A stretch of 19,486 nucleotides of DNA, from assembly GCA_046597375.1 (NCBI GenBank), contig JBKJKM010000206.1:1-19486 (forward strand). Reading direction: 5' to 3'. This stretch comes from DATLED01 sp046597375. GTDB lineage: Bacteria > Actinomycetota > Acidimicrobiia > Acidimicrobiales > CADCTF01. The notes beneath the pieces were generated by a model that saw only the letters and a list, made by a program, of their open reading frames with translations, had not been told where the DNA came from and did no database searches. How positions within the stretch are numbered: the first letter of the stretch is position 1; every line of letters starts with the position of its first letter. Shown here piece after piece: positions 1 to 7,113 of this stretch. A program made the translations under genes and the position numbers.

Positions 1-115
1 CGGTGTTCTTGGGGGTCGCCGCCGTAGAGGCGGTCGATGCCGACGTCGACGAGAACGACACCGAGGGTCGCCTCGTCACCGACCGCCTCTACGGCGGCGA
101 CCCCCAAGAACACCG
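1..115. repeat. Perfect 36-bp inverted repeat at the window edge (fold-back)
   Basis: Bases 1-36 are the exact reverse complement of bases 80-115, separated by 43 nt. The right arm encodes the conserved DRLYGGDPQEH segment of the glycogen phosphorylase. The left arm lies exactly where phosphorylase homology is lost. A perfect arm that ends where the protein stops making sense is the usual mark of a chimeric fold-back read or an assembly end. Confidence 0.9.
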
Positions 116-1910
116 CATCCGCCAGGAAATGCTGCTCGGCATCGGTGGCGTTCGGGCGCTCGAGGTCCTGGGCGAGCCGACCCAGGTGTTCCACACCAAT
201 GAGGGCCACGCCGGCTTCCTGGGCCTCGAACGGATCCGCCGCCTGATCACCGACGACGGGCTCAGTTTCGGCGAGGCCATCGAGGCGGTGCGGAGCGGCA
301 CGGTCTTCACCACCCACACGCCGGTGCCGGCCGGCATCGACCAGTTCGAGCGGCCGCTCATGGAGCGCTACTTCAAAGGCTGGGCGGAGGAGTGTGGCGT
401 CCCCTTCGACGACCTCATGGCCCTCGGCCACTTCCCGGGTACAGCCAAGGACGCGCCCTTCAACATGGCCGTGATGGGGTTGCGGTTGGCCGGTATGTCG
501 AACGCCGTGGCCAAGCTCCATGGCGACACGAGCCGCCGGATGTTTCAGAGCTTGTGGCCAGACGTACCCGTCGACGAGGTGCCGATCACGTCGGTCACCA
601 ATGGCGTGCATGCCCACACCTGGATCAGCCCCGAAATGGACGACCTCTTCTCCCGTTACGTCCTCCCGGCGTGGAACGAGGCCGAAGCCGAAGACTGGGC
701 CCGTATCGACGACATCCGCGACGACGAGCTCTGGCGGGCCCGTGAACAAGGTCGCGATCGGCTCGTCGAGTTCGTGCGCAACCGTTTGCGGCAGAGCCTC
801 GTCACTCGCGGCTTGAGCGCCAGCGATGCCTCGTGGGCCGACGAGGCTCTCGACCCTCGCATCCTGACGATCGGCTTCGCCCGCCGGTTCGCCACCTACA
901 AGCGGGCCAACCTGTTGCTGAGTCAGCCCGACCGCCTCAAAGCACTCCTCCTCAGCCCGGATCGGCCTCTCCAGATCGTCTTTGCCGGCAAGGCCCATCC
1001 GCACGACGATCAGGGCAAGGAGATGATTCGTCAGATCATCTCGTTCTCGAGCGACCCTGAGATCCGCCACCGCATCACGTTCGTCCCCGACTACGACATC
1101 GCCGTGGCGCGAACGATGTACCAGGGCTGCGATGTGTGGCTCAACAACCCTCGCCGCCCCCTCGAGGCGTGCGGCACGAGTGGGGAGAAAGCCGCCCTCA
1201 ACGGCGTCCTCAACCTCTCGATCCTCGACGGGTGGTGGGACGAGATGTTCGACGGCGAGAACGGCTGGGCCATCTCGTCCGCCGAAGGCTACGAAGATCT
1301 CCTCCGGCGGGACACCGTCGAGGCCGGGAGCCTCTTCGATCTCCTCGAGCGCCAAGTGGTACCGCTGTTCTACGACCGCTTCGAAGGTCCCGTCCCGCGA
1401 CGTTGGGTGCGTCGCATCAAGTCCTGCCTCCGTTCGCTCGGACCACAGGTGGTGGCCAGCCGCATGGTCCGCGACTACGTCGAGCAGTTGTACGAACCCA
1501 TCGCCGCGCAAGCCGACGCACTCTCCGCCGACGGAAACGAGCGAGCGCGTGCCCTCGCTTCCTGGAAGGCGCGGGTCACGACGGGCTGGGATGCCGTCAA
1601 GATCGTCAGCGTGGAGACGGAGGCGGCCGTCACCGACCTCGGTACCGCTCGCCACGTGGACGCCATCGTCGAGCTGGGTTCGCTGCAGCCCGACGACGTC
1701 GCCGTCGAGCTGCTCCACGGCGTCGTCGGGCCCAACGACGAGCTGGTGGACACGCAGCGCGTTGCCATGAGCTTCGCTCGAGACGACGGACGATACACCG
1801 GACAGTTCGCCTGCGAGACGGCCGGCCGCTACGGCTTCACCGTCCGCGTGGTCCCGGCGCACGTCGACCTCACGACGCCGCTCGAGCTCGGTGCCATTGC
1901 CTGGGCGTGA
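3..1910 (+). CDS. glgP: Alpha-glucan (glycogen/maltodextrin) phosphorylase, 5' truncated
   Basis: This is the 3' part of a GT35 alpha-glucan phosphorylase of the short actinobacterial/archaeal type. The enzyme cleaves alpha-1,4-glucans with phosphate to release glucose-1-phosphate in the cytosol. Family motifs appear in order: TDRLYGG near residue 26, HTNEGHA at 64-70, TTHTPVPAG at 103-111, RRFATYKRA near 295, FAGKAHPHDDQGK near 327-339, and the pyridoxal-phosphate lysine in GTSGEKAALNG (K396, counting from the codon at position 3), followed by LDGWWDEM. The family is usually about 850 residues, so roughly the first quarter is missing at the window edge. Homology-like sequence begins only near residue 11 (VDADVDEND). 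The first 36 bases are an inverted copy of positions 80-115, so the residues before that point are probably not real protein and the GTG at 3 is not the true start. The gene ends 66 bp before the next plus-strand gene. The family assignment is firm. Confidence 0.93.
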   Translation: MFLGVAAVEAVDADVDENDTEGRLVTDRLYGGDPQEHRIRQEMLLGIGGVRALEVLGEPTQVFHTNEGHAGFLGLERIRRLITDDGLSFGEAIEAVRSGTVFTTHTPVPAGIDQFERPLMERYFKGWAEECGVPFDDLMALGHFPGTAKDAPFNMAVMGLRLAGMSNAVAKLHGDTSRRMFQSLWPDVPVDEVPITSVTNGVHAHTWISPEMDDLFSRYVLPAWNEAEAEDWARIDDIRDDELWRAREQGRDRLVEFVRNRLRQSLVTRGLSASDASWADEALDPRILTIGFARRFATYKRANLLLSQPDRLKALLLSPDRPLQIVFAGKAHPHDDQGKEMIRQIISFSSDPEIRHRITFVPDYDIAVARTMYQGCDVWLNNPRRPLEACGTSGEKAALNGVLNLSILDGWWDEMFDGENGWAISSAEGYEDLLRRDTVEAGSLFDLLERQVVPLFYDRFEGPVPRRWVRRIKSCLRSLGPQVVASRMVRDYVEQLYEPIAAQADALSADGNERARALASWKARVTTGWDAVKIVSVETEAAVTDLGTARHVDAIVELGSLQPDDVAVELLHGVVGPNDELVDTQRVAMSFARDDGRYTGQFACETAGRYGFTVRVVPAHVDLTTPLELGAIAWA

Positions 1911-1965
1911 GGCGCCGAGAACGTCGCCGCCGCCGATGCGTCAGGCTGAGATGAGAACGAACGCA

Positions 1966-1971
1966 GAGGAG
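1966..1971 (+). promoter_or_regulatory. Shine-Dalgarno site for the beta-propeller gene
   Basis: GAGGAG lies 5 nt before the GTG at 1977 and supports that start codon. This gene is therefore read from a leadered message, unlike many others in the window. Confidence 0.75.
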
Positions 1972-1976
1972 ACAGC

Positions 1977-3092
1977 GTGAGTGGTGTACGGGTGCTCGTC
2001 GGAACGAAGAAGGGTGCCTTCGTGCTCACCTCCGACGCCGAACGCAAAGACTGGAAGGTGGATGGGCCCCATTTCGGAGGGTGGGAGATCTACCACGTGA
2101 ATGCGTCGCCGGTCGATCCTGATCGGCTCTTCGCGTCGCAATCGACCGGCTGGTTCGGGCAGCTGATCCAGCGGTCGGATGATGGCGGCCGCACGTGGAA
2201 CCCGGTCGGGAACGACTTCCGCTACGACGGCATCCCCGGCACCCACCAGTGGTACGACGGGACACCGCACCCCTGGGAGTTCGCGCGGGTTTGGCACTTG
2301 GAGCCCTCGCCCACCGACGCCGACACGGTCTACGCCGGCGTGGAGGACGCAGCTCTCTTTGTCAGCAACGATGCCGGAGCGACGTGGCGAGAGCTCTCCG
2401 GCCTCCGCCAGCACGGTTCCGGTCCGAGCTGGCAGCCCGGTGCCGGGGGCATGTGCCTTCACACGATCGTGCTCGACCCCCGCCGGGCCGAGCGAATGTT
2501 CGTCGCCATCTCCGCCGCCGGCGTCTTCCGCACCGATGACGGCGGCGAGACCTGGCAGCCCACCAACACCGGGCTGCAGTCCGAGGGCATACCCGATCCC
2601 GACGCCGAGGTCGGCCACTGCGTCCACCGCCTCGCCATGCACCCGAGCCGGCCGGACACGCTCTTCATGCAGAAGCACTGGGACGTGATGCGTACCGACG
2701 ACGGCGGCGACCACTGGCACGAGATCAGTGGTGACCTCCCGACCGACTTCGGCTTCGCCATCGACGTACACGCCCACGAGCCCGAGACGATCTACGTGGT
2801 GCCGATTACGAGTGACTCGGAGCATTATCCGCCCGAAGGCAAGCTCCGGGTGTTCCGCAGCCGGTCGGGCGGCAATGAGTGGGAGCCCCTCACGAAGGGG
2901 TTACCGCAACAGGACTGCTACGTGAATGTGCTCCGCGACGCCATGGCCGTGGATGCCCTCGATGCGTGCGGCATCTACTTCGGCACGACCGGTGGCCAGG
3001 TATACGGATCGGCCGACGACGGTGACACCTGGGATGCCATCGTGCGTGATCTTCCCCCGGTGCTCTCCGTCGAGGTGCAGACCCTCCCGTGA
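1977..3092 (+). CDS. Cytosolic BNR/Asp-box beta-propeller protein (sialidase-like fold)
   Basis: The protein has 371 residues and six Asp-box motifs (S/T-x-D-x-G-x-T-W or close variants) at residues 67-74, 130-137, 186-193, 240-247, 295-302 and 345-352. The spacing fits a six-bladed propeller of the sialidase/VPS10/YCF48 type. There is no signal peptide or membrane segment, so it should act in the cytosol, unlike true secreted sialidases. I see no convincing sialidase catalytic set (Arg triad, Tyr/Glu pair), so the enzyme name that automatic annotation would give (exo-alpha-sialidase, glycosyl hydrolase) is doubtful. A GAGGAG ribosome site supports the GTG start. The stop overlaps the start of the next gene (GTGA at 3089-3092), so the propeller and the small MoaD/ThiS-like protein are translationally coupled and probably work together. 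Substrate or partner is unknown. Confidence 0.85.
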   Translation: MSGVRVLVGTKKGAFVLTSDAERKDWKVDGPHFGGWEIYHVNASPVDPDRLFASQSTGWFGQLIQRSDDGGRTWNPVGNDFRYDGIPGTHQWYDGTPHPWEFARVWHLEPSPTDADTVYAGVEDAALFVSNDAGATWRELSGLRQHGSGPSWQPGAGGMCLHTIVLDPRRAERMFVAISAAGVFRTDDGGETWQPTNTGLQSEGIPDPDAEVGHCVHRLAMHPSRPDTLFMQKHWDVMRTDDGGDHWHEISGDLPTDFGFAIDVHAHEPETIYVVPITSDSEHYPPEGKLRVFRSRSGGNEWEPLTKGLPQQDCYVNVLRDAMAVDALDACGIYFGTTGGQVYGSADDGDTWDAIVRDLPPVLSVEVQTLP

Positions 3093-3385
3093 TCCGGGTG
3101 GCGCTTCCGGCCCACCTCCGCACCCTGGCCCAAGTCGGCGGCGAGGTGCTCCTGGACGTCGGGGCGCCCGTCACCCAACGGCGGGTGCTCGACGCCCTCG
3201 AGGCTGGTTATCCGGCACTCTGCGGCACCATGCGCGATGCCGCAACGGGCAAGCGGCGGCCATTCGTGCGCTTCTTCGTCGGCGAGGAGGATCGATCGCA
3301 CGACGACCCGGACGTGGCCCTACCCGCCGCCTTGGGAGAGGGAAGCGAGACCTTCTACGTCATCGCAGCGATGGCCGGCGGCTGA
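3089..3385 (+). CDS. MoaD/ThiS-family ubiquitin-fold protein ending in Gly-Gly
   Basis: This is a 98-residue beta-grasp protein. It opens with a beta strand (MIRVALPAHLR), has the family pattern of hydrophobic strands plus a helix with VLDALEAGYPAL, and ends exactly in AMAGG. A C-terminal diglycine is where MoaD, ThiS and related carriers are adenylated and converted to thiocarboxylates. At 98 residues it is somewhat longer than MoaD (about 80) or ThiS (about 65). The GTG start overlaps the stop of the beta-propeller gene. No E1-like adenylyltransferase (MoeB/ThiF), MoaE, JAB peptidase or molybdopterin gene is in the window, so a role in molybdopterin synthesis is not supported by context. 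A sulfur carrier or protein tag used with the propeller is an inference. Confidence 0.85.
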   Translation: MIRVALPAHLRTLAQVGGEVLLDVGAPVTQRRVLDALEAGYPALCGTMRDAATGKRRPFVRFFVGEEDRSHDDPDVALPAALGEGSETFYVIAAMAGG

Positions 3386-3392
3386 GGCGAAG

Positions 3393-3866
3393 TCAGGCGC
3401 CGGTGGCGCCATCGAGAGCCTCGCGGATGATGTCCGCGTGGCCGGCGTGACGGGCCGTCTCCTCGATCAGGTGCAACAACACCCAGCGGCGGTTCAGGCC
3501 GAGGGCCGACAGGTCGTCGAGGTCGTCGGCCTCCGCCAGGATGGCTTGGTTCTCGGCAATGGCGTCCCGGTAGAGACGGGTGACCGACGCGACGTCGTCG
3601 CCCGGCTCGACGCGCAACTCCCGATCGTCCGGCGGCCAAAGCCCGGGCACGTCCCGTCGGGCGACCTCGAGCTGAAACCACCGACGCTCGACGAAGGCGA
3701 GGTGCTTCACCAACGTCAACAGCGAGAACGCACTCGGCGTCGGGTGACTCGACGCCTGCTCGACGGTCAACCCTTCGATCTTGCGGAGGATGGCGTTGCG
3801 CTGTTCGTCGAGGAACATCGTCAGGCCGGCCAATTCGGTCGCCGGACCTTCGAAGGGGACGGGCAT
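3393..3866 (-). CDS. DinB/DUF664-family four-helix protein
   Basis: The protein has 157 residues and the DinB/YfiT four-helix bundle pattern. It has MTLVKHLAFVERRWF-like metal-site residues (H55), then EETARHAGHADIIRE near the C-terminus (H140 and H143), which give a three-His metal site typical of DUF664. Members are often metal-dependent thiol transferases (mycothiol, bacillithiol) or of unknown role; the exact reaction cannot be told here. I chose the ATG at 3866 because it lies 6 nt after a TANNNT box (3873-3878). The frame is open further upstream, but any longer version would run through the terminator hairpin at 3892-3915. The gene converges on the MoaD-like gene with a gap of 7 bp. 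Confidence 0.82.
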   Translation of the reverse strand: MPVPFEGPATELAGLTMFLDEQRNAILRKIEGLTVEQASSHPTPSAFSLLTLVKHLAFVERRWFQLEVARRDVPGLWPPDDRELRVEPGDDVASVTRLYRDAIAENQAILAEADDLDDLSALGLNRRWVLLHLIEETARHAGHADIIREALDGATGA

Positions 3867-3872
3867 CGGCGC

Positions 3873-3878
3873 ACCGTA
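3873..3878 (-). promoter_or_regulatory. Candidate -10 box, leaderless start of the DinB-like gene
   Basis: TACGGT on the minus strand lies 6 nt before the ATG at 3866 and just after the terminator of the preceding gene. This fits an independent promoter giving a leaderless message. Evidence is the motif and spacing only. Confidence 0.45.
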
Positions 3879-3891
3879 CCCGTAACGCGAA

Positions 3892-3915
3892 GGAGCCGGC
3901 CCGAAGGCCGGCTCC
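3892..3915 (-). terminator. Intrinsic terminator with UUCG loop after the DUF6458-like gene
   Basis: A perfect 10-bp GC-rich stem (3892-3901 with 3906-3915) closes a TTCG tetraloop when read on the minus strand. The downstream T-richness is weak (TTCGCGTT). It starts 19 nt after the stop of the small membrane protein gene, so it probably ends that transcript and insulates the DinB-like gene. Confidence 0.75.
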
Positions 3916-3934
3916 ATCACACGTGTGTTGCGGA

Positions 3935-4156
3935 CTAGATGACTTCGCGGTCCCGGACGACGGTGCGCTCGGTGCGGCTGCCGCCGAAGCCACCCCAAGA
4001 GCTCCAGAACATGGCCGACATGAGCAGGCCGATGGTTCCGACGACCATCAGGATCACACCGACCGTGTCGAGGTTGATCCCGGAGACCTCTGCGTTGAGA
4101 GCGAACGTCATGATGGCGCCCACTGCGAGAAGGAAGATGCTGACTCCGATGCCCAT
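3935..4156 (-). CDS. Small two-helix membrane protein, DUF6458-like
   Basis: The protein has 73 residues. It begins MGIGVSIFLLAVGAIMTFAL, followed by a short polar loop (NAEVSGINLDTVG) and a second membrane helix (VILMVVGTIGLLMSAMFW), then a charged, Arg-rich tail. The order and wording of these blocks match the actinobacterial DUF6458 family as I know it; its function is unknown. The start is set by a perfect AGGAGG at 4166-4171, 9 nt before the ATG. The open frame continues upstream, but nothing supports the longer form. The gene lies downstream of the enoyl-CoA hydratase and is followed by a strong terminator. Confidence 0.85.
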   Translation of the reverse strand: MGIGVSIFLLAVGAIMTFALNAEVSGINLDTVGVILMVVGTIGLLMSAMFWSSWGGFGGSRTERTVVRDREVI

Positions 4157-4165
4157 GATGTCTGG

Positions 4166-4171
4166 CCTCCT
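4166..4171 (-). promoter_or_regulatory. Consensus Shine-Dalgarno AGGAGG for the DUF6458-like gene
   Basis: A full AGGAGG lies 9 nt before the ATG at 4156. It decides the start in an open frame that runs further upstream. Confidence 0.85.
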
Positions 4172-4176
4172 GGCCC

Positions 4177-4191
4177 CGCCCCGTCGGGGCG
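4177..4191 (-). other. Short GC hairpin in the leader of the DUF6458-like gene
   Basis: CGCCCC (4177-4182) pairs with GGGGCG (4186-4191) around a 3-nt loop. It sits 5 nt upstream of the ribosome site, between the enoyl-CoA hydratase stop and the small membrane protein. It may be a processing or attenuation element. The evidence is the structure alone. Confidence 0.3.
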
Positions 4192-4251
4192 CTAGATGAA
4201 CACCCCTTACGTCCCCGGACCGACGATGCCCCAAACCAGTTGTTCCGCGGA

Positions 4252-5031
4252 TCAGCGACCGGAGAACGTCGCCTTGCCCGGCCCGTGCTCGAGGAAGGAC
4301 GCAACGCCGGTCTTGGCGTCCTCGGATGCGAACACGTCAGCGAAGAGATCCTGCTCCCACGAGAGCCCGTCGGTCAGCGACCGCGACAGCCCCTCATCGA
4401 TGGCGGCCTTGGCCAGGCCCTGGGCCACGAGGGCGCCCTTCGCCAGTTCGCCGGCCCAGGCCAATGCTTCGCCGAGCACGTCGGCGGGAGACACGACGCG
4501 ATCAGCGAGACCGATGCGCAGCGCTTCTTCGGCCCCCACCTGACGTCCCGACAAGATGATGTCCTTCGCCCGTGAAGGCCCGACGAGTCGGGCCAAGCGC
4601 TGCGTTCCGCCGCCACCCGGGATGATCCCGAGCAGGATCTCGGGCTGGCCGAACTTGGCGTTGTCGGCGACGACCCGGAAATCGCAGGCAAGGGCCAGCT
4701 CGCAGCCGCCGCCCAAGGCATAGCCCGTGACGGCGGCGATGACGGCACGCGGGATCGCGGCGACGGCATCAAGAGCGATGCGGAACCCTCCGCCGATCGT
4801 GCGCGCCTCGTCGGGACCGCCGAACTCGGCGATGTCGGCGCCGGCGGCGAAGATGCGCTCGCCCCCCCAGATCACGACCGCCCCGGGTGGGTCCGCCGTC
4901 AGGTCGGCCGCCACCTCGGCCAGTTGTGACAGCAGCGCCGTCGACAGTGCGTTCATCTTCGGACGGTCGAGGCGCACGACGGCGACACCGTCGTCGCGCC
5001 GCTCCATCGTCACGAACCGGTCGTCGGTCAT
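4252..5031 (-). CDS. Enoyl-CoA hydratase/isomerase (crotonase family)
   Basis: This is a full-length crotonase of 259 residues, predicted to hydrate trans-2-enoyl-CoA in fatty-acid or amino-acid breakdown. The oxyanion-hole segment FAAGADIAEF is at 61-70, and the second oxyanion segment GYALGGGCELALACD at 103-117. The two catalytic glutamates of true hydratases are present: E111 in GGCEL and E131 in FGQPEILLG, followed by GGGGTQRLARLVG. Keeping both glutamates argues for hydratase rather than isomerase or hydrolase activity. I prefer the ATG at 5031 to the GTG at 5034: GAGGAG lies 5 nt before the ATG, and the TGATG overlap with the meaB stop gives translational coupling. Linkage to meaB suggests branched-chain or propionate-type acyl-CoA metabolism. 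Confidence 0.9.
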   Translation of the reverse strand: MTDDRFVTMERRDDGVAVVRLDRPKMNALSTALLSQLAEVAADLTADPPGAVVIWGGERIFAAGADIAEFGGPDEARTIGGGFRIALDAVAAIPRAVIAAVTGYALGGGCELALACDFRVVADNAKFGQPEILLGIIPGGGGTQRLARLVGPSRAKDIILSGRQVGAEEALRIGLADRVVSPADVLGEALAWAGELAKGALVAQGLAKAAIDEGLSRSLTDGLSWEQDLFADVFASEDAKTGVASFLEHGPGKATFSGR

Positions 5032-5978
5032 CACAGCTCCTCGAGGATCTTGTCGGCGGCAGCGTAAGGATCGAGCTTCCGTTCGAGTACGTCGTCATGG
5101 AGGCTCACGAACCCCGGACCCTGGCACAGCTCGTCGGCCCGCTGCTCGAGGCGCCGCACGACGATCTCTCGCAGCTCGGCATCGATGCGGTTCGCTTGAC
5201 GCTCGGCCAGCTCGCCGGTCGACGTGAGCAGGGAGCGGTGATCCTGGATGGCCTGCCACAGCTCGGCCACGCCATCCCCCGACTGCGCGACGGTCCTGAC
5301 GATCGCCGGACGGTGCCGCTCACGGGTGGCGTACCCGAGCGCATCCTCCAGGTCGCGTTGCGTCTGCTCTGCGCCGGGGCGATCGGCTTTGTTGATCACG
5401 AAGACGTCGGCGATCTCGAGTAGCCCGGCCTTGTTGGCCTGCACGGCGTCGCCCCACCCCGGGTTGACCACGACCACGGTTGTGTCGGCGGCTCCGGCGA
5501 TCTCGACCTCCACTTGGCCGACGCCGACCGTCTCCACCAACACCCAGGGCAGGCCCGCAGCATCGAGGACGCGGATGGCCTGCGGCGTGGCGAGGGACAG
5601 CCCGCCCAGATGCCCCCGCGTCGCCATCGATCGAATGAACACGCCGGGATCGAGGGCGTGGTCCTGCATCCGCACGCGGTCGCCCAGGATGGCGCCGCCG
5701 GTGAAGGGCGAGGACGGGTCGATGGCCAGCACCCCCACCTCGAGACCCTCGGCGCGCACGCACTCGATCAACCGGTTGGTCAGGGTCGACTTTCCGGCGC
5801 CCGGCGCCCCGGTGATGCCGACGGTGGCGGCCTCGCCACCTCGCGGGTAGGTGAGAGCGCCGACCTGTCGTGCGGGCTCGCCGCCACGCTCCACGAGGGA
5901 AAGCAGACGTGCGACCGCACCTCGGTCACCGCCGACGGCGGCGTCGACGAGCTGCTTGGGGTCCCGACTCCTGGCCAC
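5031..5978 (-). CDS. meaB: MeaB/ArgK-family GTPase, chaperone of B12-dependent acyl-CoA mutases
   Basis: This 315-residue G3E P-loop GTPase is of the MeaB/ArgK type, which gates cofactor loading and protects adenosylcobalamin-dependent acyl-CoA mutases. The Walker A motif GAPGAGKST is at 57-65. The family blocks IDPSSPFTGGAILGDRVRM (86-104), RSMATRGHLGGL (116-127) and ETVGVGQVEVEI (149-160) follow, and the guanine-specificity motif NKAD is at 196-199. The C-terminal dimerisation arm is present, so the protein looks complete. The GTG start lies 8 nt after a TAGGTT box. The Nfu gene ends 24 bp upstream, and the stop overlaps the enoyl-CoA hydratase start. A likely client, an acyl-CoA mutase large subunit, is encoded about 9 kb away at 14758-16386. 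The old name LAO/AO transport ATPase should not be used. Confidence 0.93.
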   Translation of the reverse strand: MARSRDPKQLVDAAVGGDRGAVARLLSLVERGGEPARQVGALTYPRGGEAATVGITGAPGAGKSTLTNRLIECVRAEGLEVGVLAIDPSSPFTGGAILGDRVRMQDHALDPGVFIRSMATRGHLGGLSLATPQAIRVLDAAGLPWVLVETVGVGQVEVEIAGAADTTVVVVNPGWGDAVQANKAGLLEIADVFVINKADRPGAEQTQRDLEDALGYATRERHRPAIVRTVAQSGDGVAELWQAIQDHRSLLTSTGELAERQANRIDAELREIVVRRLEQRADELCQGPGFVSLHDDVLERKLDPYAAADKILEEL

Positions 5979-5986
5979 GGCCGGAG

Positions 5987-5992
5987 AACCTA
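5987..5992 (-). promoter_or_regulatory. Possible -10 box before meaB
   Basis: TAGGTT on the minus strand lies 8 nt before the GTG at 5978, in the 24-bp gap after the Nfu gene. It could give meaB a near-leaderless transcript of its own. The spacing is slightly longer than at the other sites, so this is a weaker call. Confidence 0.35.
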
Positions 5993-6002
5993 CCCGGGCG
6001 GT

Positions 6003-6269
6003 CTACCAGTCTTCGGCGCTGGAGGGATCGACGTCGAAGTCGATGCCCTTGGCCCGCACCTCGGTGAGGCCGGGCACGCGATCGAGGAGGATGCGCTGGA
6101 TGCCGGCCTTGAGCGTCATCGATGACATCGGGCAACCACCGCAGGCACCGAGGAGCTCGATGTCGACACGGCCCGTCTCCTCGTCGAGTTCGATGACCCG
6201 CATGTCTCCCCCGTCGGACTGCAATGCAGGACGGATGGCTTCGACGGCTTCGAGCAGGGCGGCTTGCAC
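6003..6269 (-). CDS. Nfu/NifU C-terminal-domain Fe-S cluster scaffold
   Basis: This 88-residue protein consists of a single NifU C-terminal domain. It has VEAIRPALQSDGGD at 9-22, and the cluster-binding CxxC (C43 and C46) in GACGGCPMSSMTLKAGIQ, followed by a helix and a strand. Such proteins carry or assemble [4Fe-4S] clusters for delivery to apo-enzymes. I choose the GTG at 6269 because GAGGAG (6279-6284) lies 9 nt upstream. A longer version from a TTG at 6332 would add 21 unconserved residues and overlap the upstream gene by 20 bp. The gene lies 43 bp after an unrecognised gene and 24 bp before meaB, probably in one transcript from murA onward. Confidence 0.88.
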   Translation of the reverse strand: MQAALLEAVEAIRPALQSDGGDMRVIELDEETGRVDIELLGACGGCPMSSMTLKAGIQRILLDRVPGLTEVRAKGIDFDVDPSSAEDW

Positions 6270-6278
6270 AGCAGTTGG

Positions 6279-6284
6279 CTCCTC
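6279..6284 (-). promoter_or_regulatory. Shine-Dalgarno site fixing the Nfu start
   Basis: GAGGAG on the minus strand lies 9 nt before the GTG at 6269 and favours this start over an upstream TTG. Confidence 0.7.
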
Positions 6285-6312
6285 ACAGCGGACCCGGGAT
6301 GAGGGGTCGCGT

Positions 6313-7113
6313 TCATTCTCCCATTCCTGCAACCCCGAGGGCGACCCGTGACTTCCCGGCGCCGAGGGCCACCACCTCGAACGACCCCACGCCCAAGACC
6401 GCCGTCACCTCGACCACCAGGTGGCCATCGACGGCCCCCTCGAGCCCGCGGCCCCACACCGTGGCGATCCAGTTCGGCGGGAGCACGGCGGAATCGGCCT
6501 CCAGATCCGACCCGTCACCCAGGCCAACGTCCGCCATTCCTCCCGCCCAGCCGAGGCGTCGCAGCACCGGGAGCGCACGCGCCGCCGTCGCCACTACCAG
6601 TTGCGGCCGACGTTCGAGGGTGGTCGCCAGCGCCGCCCCGACCGAGGCCTGCAGCCGATGGAGCAGGACCGGATCGAGGCCGAGCAACGACAGGAAGCCC
6701 AGCCGTCGAGCGGCGAGCCGTTCGGCCACCCCGGCCTCCTGCACCAGACGGTCGATGGCCCGGGTGTCGTCGGCGCGTCGCGCCTCGTCCACCAAGGCGG
6801 CGGTCGTCGCCCGCCACCGTCGGAGCTCGGCCCGTAGCTCGGCCACGGCTTCGTCGGGCGCTCGGATCGGTTCGGCGCGGTGCCGCGGCCCGACGGTGAG
6901 GATGGCCCCGTCCTCGTGCGTCACGTCCCACGCCTCGAGGACGTCGAGGCAGGCACAGCGCTCGCCACCCAACGCGCCGAGCGCTCGCTCCGCCTCCGGA
7001 TCGGGATGGGCGTCCAGGATGAGCCGGCCGGCGACCCAGCGAAGCCGATGGTCGGCGCCGCCAACGGGGCCGGCAGCATCGACCGGGTCGAGTCCCTCCC
7101 ACCACACCCTCAT
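6313..7113 (-). CDS. Unrecognised 266-residue protein, coupled to the murA-linked gene
   Basis: I do not recognise this protein. It has no signal peptide and no clear membrane segment. The N-terminal 60 residues contain WVAGRLILDAHPDPEAERALGALGGERCACLDVLEAWD. A long charged helix follows at about 80-140 (AVAELRAELRRWRATTAALVDEARR), which could form a coiled coil. The C-terminal third looks beta-rich, with GWAGGMADVGLGDGSD, then LPPNWIATVWGRGLE and several Val-rich strands. Its ATG overlaps the stop of the 336-residue gene by one base (TGATG), so the two proteins are made together and may form a complex. Downstream is the Nfu gene, 43 bp away. Codon use matches its neighbours, so I see no sign of recent transfer. 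Confidence 0.72.
   Translation of the reverse strand: MRVWWEGLDPVDAAGPVGGADHRLRWVAGRLILDAHPDPEAERALGALGGERCACLDVLEAWDVTHEDGAILTVGPRHRAEPIRAPDEAVAELRAELRRWRATTAALVDEARRADDTRAIDRLVQEAGVAERLAARRLGFLSLLGLDPVLLHRLQASVGAALATTLERRPQLVVATAARALPVLRRLGWAGGMADVGLGDGSDLEADSAVLPPNWIATVWGRGLEGAVDGHLVVEVTAVLGVGSFEVVALGAGKSRVALGVAGMGE

Noticed and set aside
1977..3092. True sialidase or secreted glycoside hydrolase
   Set aside because: No signal peptide and no convincing catalytic Arg triad or Tyr/Glu nucleophile pair; only the Asp-box fold is supported.
3867..4304. Upstream extension of the DinB-like gene to a 303-residue protein
   Set aside because: The extension runs through the UUCG terminator hairpin and the whole small membrane-protein gene in another frame; the ATG at 3866 fits the family N-terminus and has a promoter-like box.
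6270..6332. TTG start giving a longer Nfu protein
   Set aside because: It would overlap the upstream gene, adds residues outside the domain and lacks a ribosome site; the GTG at 6269 has GAGGAG at good spacing.
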